Shown: piece after piece, positions 46,351-52,713 of the stretch | Layout: each line of letters opens with the position of its first letter | How positions within the stretch are numbered: the stretch's first letter is position 1 | From: Sphingobacterium thalpophilum | GTDB taxonomy: Bacteria > Bacteroidota > Bacteroidia > Sphingobacteriales > Sphingobacteriaceae | Length of the DNA: 54,488 bases | Assembly (NCBI GenBank): GCA_945878525.1 | Contig: CAMCTU010000004.1 | Coordinates: 1 to 54,488, forward strand | Reading direction: 5' to 3' | The notes under the pieces: generated by a model | Seen by the model: only the letters and a program-made list of their open reading frames with translations | Databases searched by the model: none | What the model was told of the DNA's origin: nothing | Program-made: the position numbers and the translations under genes

Positions 46351-46382
46351 AACTGTCAACTGTCAACCCGATAGCTATCGGG
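46351..46382. repeat. direct repeat plus 16-bp perfect palindrome
   Basis: AACTGTC is repeated in tandem (46351-46364), then CCCGATAGCTATCGGG (46367-46382) forms a perfect palindrome. I recall this palindrome as a widespread intergenic element in Bacteroidota. It could act as a convergent-gene terminator or processing site. Confidence 0.8.
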
Positions 46383-46388
46383 TCTCAA

Positions 46389-46838
46389 CTATCCCCTCAT
46401 CTTATCAAGTAAACCACTTAATTCAATTGCCTCTTCTTCGCTTAAATTGTGAGAAAGCATATCCTTTATTGAGATTTCATTGTCAAGCTTTTGAAGAATT
46501 TCTAAACCTTTCTGACTGATGAGAATATCAACTGCCCTGCGATCCTTATTGCTTACACATCGTTTAACCAAGTCTTTCTGAACGAGTCTCTCAACAATTC
46601 TGGATGCATCAGACATTTTATCAAGCATACGTTCTTTCAGGATATTTATGGTTGCAGGATTAGGATACTGACCTCTCAAAATTCTCAAAACATTGTATTG
46701 CTGTAGAGTTATATTGTGATTGTTGAGCCTCAGCCTTAGTAAATTGGTGATCCATCCATAGGTATACAAAAGGTTTACAACCACTTTTTGGTGGCTATTT
46801 TCAAACTTCCTGTTGTAAATTTCCTTTTCTATTTCCAT
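46389..46838 (-). CDS. MarR-family transcriptional regulator
   Basis: A 149-residue winged-helix regulator. I chose the ATG at 46838 (MEIEKEIYN); a TTG nine codons upstream (46865) would extend it. The DNA-binding domain is about 45-105: ILKERMLDKMSDASRIVERLV for the recognition region and RCVSNKDRRAVDILIS for the wing. The C-terminal helix is EEEAIELSGLLDKMRG. Its target is not evident: it lies downstream of the DUF5522/MBL genes on the minus strand and could belong to their transcript. Confidence 0.85.
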   Translation of the reverse strand: MEIEKEIYNRKFENSHQKVVVNLLYTYGWITNLLRLRLNNHNITLQQYNVLRILRGQYPNPATINILKERMLDKMSDASRIVERLVQKDLVKRCVSNKDRRAVDILISQKGLEILQKLDNEISIKDMLSHNLSEEEAIELSGLLDKMRG

Positions 46839-46882
46839 TTTATCAGGTGAGGTAAATGAAGCCAAAATAACATAAAAACAAA

Positions 46883-47041
46883 TTATTTAGGCTTAGTCTT
46901 AACTGATTTGTCCTGCCCATATTTCCACGGACAGTTTAAACATTTATTTTTACAGCAATATCCTCTTTTTAAATGGTACTTTTCTGTGAAAACCAGGTTA
47001 CCATCCTCATTTATATAGAAATCCACGTTCTCAACCAGCAT
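46883..47041 (-). CDS. DUF5522-like small cysteine-rich protein
   Basis: A 52-residue protein. Its sequence reads INEDGNLVFTEKYHLKRG, then YCCKNKCLNCPWKYG with four cysteines (CC-x3-C-x2-C), and a lysine-rich tail. This matches the short Bacteroidota DUF5522 group (FTxxYHLxRGxCCxxGCxHCPY). The cysteines suggest a metal site, but the function is unknown. The ATG at 47039-47041 overlaps the end of the MBL nuclease gene by 11 bp, implying cotranslation. Confidence 0.75.
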   Translation of the reverse strand: MLVENVDFYINEDGNLVFTEKYHLKRGYCCKNKCLNCPWKYGQDKSVKTKPK

Positions 47042-47981
47042 AATTTAGCAATTTAACTGTTAACTGGTCTTTGAAATAGGATTTAAGATGTTTTCCGTCT
47101 CCATGAAGTGTCCATATCTCAGTGGGATCAACTTGCTTAACCATGGTGAGTATGTCATTCCAGTCTACATGATCAGAAATCAAAATTTTAAGGTCATTAG
47201 TTGACTGTAAATTTATCCATCCTGAAGCGAAAGCCCTGACCACGTTTTTGGCTCTGATGTAGCTGTTGAATGTTAAAGGAGGAACTATATAAACTAAATT
47301 TTGATCGGGATTTTTCATTTGCTTCCTGGTATATAAATCATATTTGCCTGGCGGAAAGCCAAATTGCTCATAAATCTTGTTTAGTCCGATAATCGAATGA
47401 TGAACCAAAACATGACGCTGCGGACAATATTCAGATAATAAATGGATAAGTCGTTGTGCTTTACCCAAAGAATAAGCCCCTAGCAATACATTATGACTGA
47501 AGGAATTTAGCTTTTTGATTTCATCAGATGCTGGAGGATGAAGAACCTCAGGATCTGCAAAAGTAGATTCGCTAATTAAAACATCAGCCTTGACAAACTC
47601 AATTTTCTCGCAGGTAGAATCAAGCTGTAATTTATAATCACCTGTATATAAGTATCTTACATCCTTATAAACCATAAGTACCTGGGCTGAGCCCAATATA
47701 TGTCCTGCTGGAATGAAGCTTATCAAAACACCATTTAAATCGAAAGATTCAGACCAATTATAAGTGAGGAAAGTTTTACCAGCATTCTTTTGATACCTTT
47801 GTTTCATAATAGCGGCAGTTGCCGGGGTACAATACACGATATCGTTGCCTCTTACAGCATGGTCACCATGTGCATGAGAAACAACAGCATATGCCGAAGG
47901 CTCATTCGGATCAATATAAAAATCACCATACCTGCAATACAAACCCCGTTCATTGATTACCAAAAAATCTTCAACAATCAT
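47031..47981 (-). CDS. MBL-fold nuclease, DNA-ligase-associated exonuclease-like
   Basis: Beta-CASP-like or related metallo-beta-lactamase hydrolase of 316 residues, similar to exonucleases found beside ATP-dependent DNA ligases in other bacteria. Zinc ligands are in VVSHAHGDHAVRGN (HxHxDH) and IPAGHILGSAQVL, with YTGDYKL and the later SDHVDW and WTLHGDG. No ligase or helicase is adjacent here; the neighbours are coaE (1-bp gap) and the DUF5522 gene (overlap). Role in DNA repair is inferred from the family. Confidence 0.75.
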   Translation of the reverse strand: MIVEDFLVINERGLYCRYGDFYIDPNEPSAYAVVSHAHGDHAVRGNDIVYCTPATAAIMKQRYQKNAGKTFLTYNWSESFDLNGVLISFIPAGHILGSAQVLMVYKDVRYLYTGDYKLQLDSTCEKIEFVKADVLISESTFADPEVLHPPASDEIKKLNSFSHNVLLGAYSLGKAQRLIHLLSEYCPQRHVLVHHSIIGLNKIYEQFGFPPGKYDLYTRKQMKNPDQNLVYIVPPLTFNSYIRAKNVVRAFASGWINLQSTNDLKILISDHVDWNDILTMVKQVDPTEIWTLHGDGKHLKSYFKDQLTVKLLNYAG

Positions 47982-47982
47982 A

Positions 47983-48576
47983 TCAGGATCTAATCGTTAA
48001 AAACTGCTGATGCAATTGAATAATTTTGGGAATTAATAGTTCTGTCTCATCATTGTTTAGAATATGATCTGCAAACTTTATCTTAATTTCATCACTAAAC
48101 TGACGGTTCATTCTTAATTTAACATCTTCATCACTAAAACCATCTCTAACCTTAACTCTACTAATTTTTGTTTCGGTTGGAGCAATAACAAGTATCGATT
48201 CATCGCACATCTTATAAGAATCACTTTCGTATAAAAGGGCTGCTTCTTTAATAACATAAGGAGCGTCTTTTTGTTCTAAAAGCCAGTTATCAAAAGCTCT
48301 GAAAACTGCAGGATGTACCAAAGAATTCAATTTCTCCAATTCCAGCTTGTTATTGAACACTAATGAAGAAATATAGCTACGATTCAATGTCCCTTCCTTT
48401 GTATAGGCACTTTCTCCAAAGGTATTTAGTATATCGGTTTTTAAAACCTGATCGGTATGCATAATAGACTTTGCAACATCGTCTGCATAGAAGACGGGGA
48501 TCCCTAAAAGCTCAAATACCTTACATACGGTTGTTTTACCACTACCTATCCCACCAGTAACACCTACTTTCAACAT
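47983..48576 (-). CDS. coaE: dephospho-CoA kinase
   Basis: Last enzyme of coenzyme A synthesis, phosphorylating the 3'-hydroxyl of dephospho-CoA. The 197-residue protein has the P-loop VGVTGGIGSGKTTVCKVFE (about 4-22), the ADDVAKSIMH and NSLVHPAVF segments and IKEAALLYES, as in other CoaE proteins. Length is normal. Its start overlaps the final base of ybbR, so translation is probably coupled. Confidence 0.95.
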   Translation of the reverse strand: MLKVGVTGGIGSGKTTVCKVFELLGIPVFYADDVAKSIMHTDQVLKTDILNTFGESAYTKEGTLNRSYISSLVFNNKLELEKLNSLVHPAVFRAFDNWLLEQKDAPYVIKEAALLYESDSYKMCDESILVIAPTETKISRVKVRDGFSDEDVKLRMNRQFSDEIKIKFADHILNNDETELLIPKIIQLHQQFLTIRS

Positions 48577-49523
48577 TATTTCTGAATTATAAAATCTAAA
48601 GTCTGAGGTTCAATTTTAACAAGCTTTGAAAACTCAGGAAGTCGAATAATCCTAACAGGTAACTGGCTATATCCATCTTCCTTCCAATTATTTAGGTCAA
48701 CATATAGATCAAAATCCTTCCGTTCGGTTATCGGATATTTACTTAAAGGACTGAGAATAGTAACCTTTACCTTATCAGGCAATAATTTCACATTCCTAAA
48801 CTCTTTATTATTGATGATACTAACAGGTATTTCAATTACCTTTTCCGTAAACTCATCAATGTTCAATCTGACATTAACATAATTGGGATAAATGGTAATA
48901 TTAGCCTTAAGTGGTCGCTTCAGATTGATTTTCATATCCAAACTTCGACTCAAATCATTCAAATATAATGGTTCAGTTTCCCAATATTTTACTTCTGAAA
49001 GCTCTTTAAAAGGACCGGTAATGGTAATAAATGCTGGGTTTAACTGGACAGAATCAGAAATTCCAAACTGGGATTTAAATTGGATTTTCTGCTTAAACAC
49101 AACGGGGATTTTCTTAACCGTACTTGAAGAAAAGTCAAAATACAAGGTATCGGGATTAACATAAACCACTTTTTGTGTAGAACCAATCTGAGTATTGATT
49201 TTTTGAATCTGACCTGAAAGTTCAATAAAATTCTGCTTCTTTAAATCCTTCAACTCAATATCAACCGATTGAGGATTTATTCGCAGCTTAGAAAACAGCA
49301 ATTGCCAGCCGGTTCCCTCTACCTGTAGCCGAAGTGTATCTGATTGAAGTGGATTAAATGCTCTTTTTTCAGGCAGATTAACAAAACGGACCAGGGTTTG
49401 AACCTGATAAACGTATCTATCTGAAAGTGAAAAAAATAGCCATGCCCCTACTGCGATAAAAAAGCAGAGAAAAAACAGGGAAATCCTGCGTCTTTCGATT
49501 TTTGTAAATTTAAATAAAGGCAT
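48576..49523 (-). CDS. YbbR-like domain protein
   Basis: A 315-residue protein with an N-terminal transmembrane helix (about 13-31, FFLCFFIAVGAWLFFSL) and a mostly beta-strand extracytoplasmic body with internally similar repeats, as in the YbbR/CdaR group; members regulate diadenylate cyclase in Firmicutes. No cdaA homologue lies here, so this link is not supported by context. It follows the yajC terminator and has its own putative promoter. Cotranscription with coaE is very likely. Confidence 0.8.
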   Translation of the reverse strand: MPLFKFTKIERRRISLFFLCFFIAVGAWLFFSLSDRYVYQVQTLVRFVNLPEKRAFNPLQSDTLRLQVEGTGWQLLFSKLRINPQSVDIELKDLKKQNFIELSGQIQKINTQIGSTQKVVYVNPDTLYFDFSSSTVKKIPVVFKQKIQFKSQFGISDSVQLNPAFITITGPFKELSEVKYWETEPLYLNDLSRSLDMKINLKRPLKANITIYPNYVNVRLNIDEFTEKVIEIPVSIINNKEFRNVKLLPDKVKVTILSPLSKYPITERKDFDLYVDLNNWKEDGYSQLPVRIIRLPEFSKLVKIEPQTLDFIIQK

Positions 49524-49536
49524 TACGTATTCAATT

Positions 49537-49544
49537 CAAATTTA
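49537..49544 (-). promoter_or_regulatory. candidate -7 promoter box for ybbR-coaE
   Basis: Minus strand TAAATTTG, exact TAnnTTTG, 13 bp upstream of the ybbR ATG and just downstream of the yajC terminator. Confidence 0.4.
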
Positions 49545-49547
49545 GGC

Positions 49548-49582
49548 AAATAAAAACGCCGCTTCAAAAATGAGGCGGCGTT
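49548..49582 (-). terminator. intrinsic terminator after yajC
   Basis: Read on the minus strand: AACGCCGC, an 12-base loop and GCGGCGTT (49582 to 49555), followed by TTTTTA. An 8-bp GC-rich stem with a T-tract, 21 bp after the yajC stop. Confidence 0.88.
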
Positions 49583-49602
49583 CTTTAAAACAAATAATTA
49601 AA

Positions 49603-49893
49603 TTACTTAGCTGCTGCCTGAACTAGTGCTTTTGAAGATTCTAAAGATACCGAAGATTTTTCGAAACGAATCTTTGTACCACTTTCAACTTCAATTAGGA
49701 ATGTAGTTTCATTCAGGTCAACTATTTTCCCATGAATACCGGAAGTAGTTATCACTTTATCTCCCTTTTTTAATTCCTCTACAAATTTTTTGTGATCCTT
49801 TGCCTTCTTCATTTGCGGACGAATCATAAAAAAATAAAACACCACAATAATTAGTAGCATAGGTAAAAACTGGCCAATCTGTTGCATATCCAT
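49603..49893 (-). CDS. yajC: preprotein translocase subunit YajC
   Basis: Small inner-membrane accessory of the SecDF translocase. The 96-residue protein has one membrane helix (about 9-25, FLPMLLIIVVFYFFMIR) and a cytoplasmic body with KKGDKVITTSGIHGKIV and TTFLIEVESGTKIRFEKSSV, all characteristic. It complements secDF at 30496-33450, though the loci are unlinked here. Last gene of the unit ending at the 49548-49582 terminator. Confidence 0.93.
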   Translation of the reverse strand: MDMQQIGQFLPMLLIIVVFYFFMIRPQMKKAKDHKKFVEELKKGDKVITTSGIHGKIVDLNETTFLIEVESGTKIRFEKSSVSLESSKALVQAAAK

Positions 49894-49914
49894 ATATTAT
49901 ATTTTAAGTTAAAT

Positions 49915-50364
49915 TTATTTAGTTTCTACTTCCATCACCATTCCAAGAATATTCAGCTCAGTTAGAGAAGGTATTGTATTTGCTGTGATACTTATTACTT
50001 TATTTTGCATTCCAGGTTTTCCTGCACTGTTAAATACCACGCGGATTACACCTTCAGCACCAGGAGCAACAGGCTCTTTTGGATAATCGGGCACAGTACA
50101 GCCACAAGTTGCAGTTGCACTACTTATAATTAAAGGGCTGTTACCAATATTCTTAAATTTGAAATCATAGGTTACAACATCTCCATCTGTGATCTTACCA
50201 AAGTCATAAACTTCCTTTTCAAACTTGAAAGCAGGGGCATTAGCCGTATCGGGCGCTGCAATTTCACTTGATTGTTTTAAATCAGCAGTACTTTCAACTG
50301 CTTTTTGATTATTACATGCTGTTAAACTAATAAGGCAGGCAATTGATAAAAAATAATTTCTCAT
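49915..50364 (-). CDS. DUF1573 lipoprotein
   Basis: A 149-residue lipoprotein whose lipobox LTAC puts the acylated cysteine at residue 17. A low-complexity linker (about 20-45) precedes an Ig-like DUF1573 domain with FKFKNIGNSPLIISSATATC, GCTVPDYPKEPVAPG and VFNSAGKPGMQNK. These domains are abundant in Bacteroidota and often have chaperone-like or scaffolding roles, but the function is not established. It lies between nusB and yajC on the minus strand. Confidence 0.88.
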   Translation of the reverse strand: MRNYFLSIACLISLTACNNQKAVESTADLKQSSEIAAPDTANAPAFKFEKEVYDFGKITDGDVVTYDFKFKNIGNSPLIISSATATCGCTVPDYPKEPVAPGAEGVIRVVFNSAGKPGMQNKVISITANTIPSLTELNILGMVMEVETK

Positions 50365-50416
50365 TGGTAATTATATTATTGTATTTAAAAAAATGAATAA
50401 AAAATCTTGTTCAAAT

Positions 50417-51364
50417 TTACTCGATTAATCCACGACCTGATTTATGAAGCTTTCCAGAAGCTTTCAATTCTGCCAATATTTTATCTAAAATACCGTTAAT
50501 AAATGAATTGCTTTTCGGAGTACTAAATTCTTTTGCAATTTCAATATATTCATTCATAGTGACTTTTACTGGAATAGAGTGGAAATGTACAAGTTCTGTA
50601 ATAGCCATTCGCATTAAAAGCGTATCCATCACAGCAATTCTTTCTGAATCCCAATTTTTAGTCTTTTGCGCAATCATTGCCTGATATTCAGATTCAAATG
50701 CGACAACTTTTTTGAATAGATCCAGCATATATGGTCTGTCTTCTTCCCAATTGGGACAAACCATAGCAAGTTTATTCTCATTAGGGTTTTCACTCGAAAA
50801 ATTCTTAAATGTTTTCGCTACCAGCGCTTGAAGAACTTCCTTGTCTACCGGCCAGTTAATGAACTTTTCTTCAAAAGTCTGCTCAATACCCGGAGATTTT
50901 AAGATCAGTTTTTTGAATATATATTTGATAACATCTTTGTCTAACTGGATGGTATGAACAGAAAGATTGTTGAATGAAGCAAACTCAGGAGAATTCTTTA
51001 AAGAAATAAAAATTGATTTACTTATTTCCGGATCAAAACTCCAGGATATTTTATACTTTTTAACAGCAGCCAGATACTCGGTATTCTGTTTTAATGAATT
51101 AATAAAGAGATTGTTGTGGAGTTTTGCGTTTACATTAAGATCGGCTTCTGAAGGCAAATGCTTATTGGCCCTTTCATCAGCATCAATAATACTATAATCT
51201 GCAACCTCAATTAAAAGTGAAAGTAGCCAGAAATACATTTCGTGTACCTTATCTACACTTAATAAGAGTGCTTTCTCAAAAGGCAAAATTTCATTAATTT
51301 CAGATTGCTGGTAGGAATACAAAACCTGCAATGCTTTTACTCTCAGATGCCTTCTATTTAACAT
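50417..51364 (-). CDS. nusB: transcription antitermination factor NusB, long Bacteroidota form
   Basis: RNA-binding antitermination factor for rRNA transcription. At 315 residues it is about twice the usual bacterial length. The NusB fold core is at both ends: MLNRRHLRVKALQVLYSYQQ at the N-terminus and the C-terminal IAVMDTLLMRMAITELVHF with NEYIEIAKEFSTPKS (about 200-310); the middle is a long insert. This layout is common in Bacteroidota NusB. It lies 33 bp after leucine dehydrogenase on the same strand. Confidence 0.9.
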   Translation of the reverse strand: MLNRRHLRVKALQVLYSYQQSEINEILPFEKALLLSVDKVHEMYFWLLSLLIEVADYSIIDADERANKHLPSEADLNVNAKLHNNLFINSLKQNTEYLAAVKKYKISWSFDPEISKSIFISLKNSPEFASFNNLSVHTIQLDKDVIKYIFKKLILKSPGIEQTFEEKFINWPVDKEVLQALVAKTFKNFSSENPNENKLAMVCPNWEEDRPYMLDLFKKVVAFESEYQAMIAQKTKNWDSERIAVMDTLLMRMAITELVHFHSIPVKVTMNEYIEIAKEFSTPKSNSFINGILDKILAELKASGKLHKSGRGLIE

Positions 51365-51397
51365 GTATAAGAACGATTTTTATTTCTTGGTCCTAAA

Positions 51398-52486
51398 TTA
51401 ATAGGAAGCTTTTATTTTTCTGATATCCTCGATCCTCTTTTCAGCAATTTTGTTTGCCGCTTCATTAGCCGGGATATTATCTTGTTTTGATTTTTGCAAC
51501 ACTCTCCTGGTGGCTTCGTAAATATTCTCTGCCATCTGAAATGTTTTTTTCTTGTTGAATCCTGCAATTTCAGAATAACAGTTGATTAAACCGCCGGCAT
51601 TGATCAGGTAATCTGGAGCATACATAATCCCCTTCTCGAGTAGCATATTACCGTGAACCACTTCATCTGCAAGCTGATTATTTGCAGAGCCTGCAATAAT
51701 TGAACATTTTAAACGGTTTATTGTTTCTGTATTTACTGTGGCACCTAAAGCACATGGAGAATAAATATCGAAATGTAGATCAAAAAGATTATTGTTGGCT
51801 ACTGCTATTGCACCATATTTTTGAGCGATTTGTCCCAAACGCTCCTCATTAATATCGCTGATATAAACTTTTGCATTTTCTGTCCTAAGTAAAGAGACAA
51901 GATTTTCACCGACCTGACCTATACCCTGAACAGCAACTGATTTTCCGGCAAGACTATCATTTCCAAAGCACTCTTTCAAACATGCTTTAATACCCATAAA
52001 CACACCTCTGGCAGTTACAGGAGAAGGATCACCGCTACCTCCAATTGATTCAGGTACACCAGTCACGTATTTTGTCTCCATTCGTATGTATTCCATATCC
52101 CTGGGGGTAGTTCCAACTTCTTCTGCAGTGATAAATGATCCGTTCAGATTCTCGATAAACCGGCCGTATCTGCGCATCATAGCTTCTGATTTTTGCAAGC
52201 GGCTATCTCCAATTATCACTGCTTTACCTCCACCGAGATTTAAACCTGTTATTGCTGCTTTATAAGTCATACTACGCGATAAACGTAGTACATCATGAAG
52301 TGCTTCTGATTCTGATTTGTAAGGCCACATTCTGGTTCCACCCAATGCAGGACCTAAAGTGGTATCATGTATGGCAATAATTGCTTTCAATCCTGTACCG
52401 GGATCACTGCAATAAACTAACTTTTGATGACCAAACTCGTCAAGCTGACTAAAAACTGAATGTTCTTCAAATTGAGATAAAATCAT
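51398..52486 (-). CDS. leucine dehydrogenase-type Glu/Leu/Phe/Val dehydrogenase
   Basis: NAD-dependent oxidative deaminase of branched-chain amino acids. The 362-residue length matches leucine dehydrogenases rather than glutamate dehydrogenases (about 450). Landmarks are the catalytic lysine region GLNLGGGKAVIIGD (about 90), the dinucleotide-binding VQGIGQVGENLVSLL, and LGGTRMWPY near residue 50. Leucine catabolism would link to the HMG-CoA lyase whose remnant lies at 36063-36239, but they are 15 kb apart. It is the first gene of the minus-strand run. Confidence 0.88.
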   Translation of the reverse strand: MILSQFEEHSVFSQLDEFGHQKLVYCSDPGTGLKAIIAIHDTTLGPALGGTRMWPYKSESEALHDVLRLSRSMTYKAAITGLNLGGGKAVIIGDSRLQKSEAMMRRYGRFIENLNGSFITAEEVGTTPRDMEYIRMETKYVTGVPESIGGSGDPSPVTARGVFMGIKACLKECFGNDSLAGKSVAVQGIGQVGENLVSLLRTENAKVYISDINEERLGQIAQKYGAIAVANNNLFDLHFDIYSPCALGATVNTETINRLKCSIIAGSANNQLADEVVHGNMLLEKGIMYAPDYLINAGGLINCYSEIAGFNKKKTFQMAENIYEATRRVLQKSKQDNIPANEAANKIAEKRIEDIRKIKASY

Positions 52487-52509
52487 GTTGGATGGCTGGC
52501 TCTACCCGA

Positions 52510-52517
52510 CAAAAGTA
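52510..52517 (-). promoter_or_regulatory. candidate -7 promoter box for the leucine dehydrogenase-nusB unit
   Basis: Minus strand TACTTTTG, exact TAnnTTTG, 23 bp upstream of the ATG at 52486. Confidence 0.45.
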
Positions 52518-52690
52518 GTAAAAAATGTTGTTTTAATTAACTTATTGGGTTTCAATACTTTTTCAAATAAATTGGGTTTCCGTTATAGCCTGAACCAAAC
52601 ATAGGGTTTATCAGATTATTCTTCATAAGCTACGAAACAAATTTGAAATTTAAAAACATAAAACTTAGGAGTCAATACTTAAATTCTGGC

Positions 52691-52698
52691 TACTTTTG
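52691..52698 (+). promoter_or_regulatory. candidate -7 promoter box for the ABC exporter
   Basis: TACTTTTG, exact TAnnTTTG, 15 bp upstream of the ATG at 52714. Confidence 0.45.
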
Positions 52699-52713
52699 CA
52701 ACACAAGGATTAG

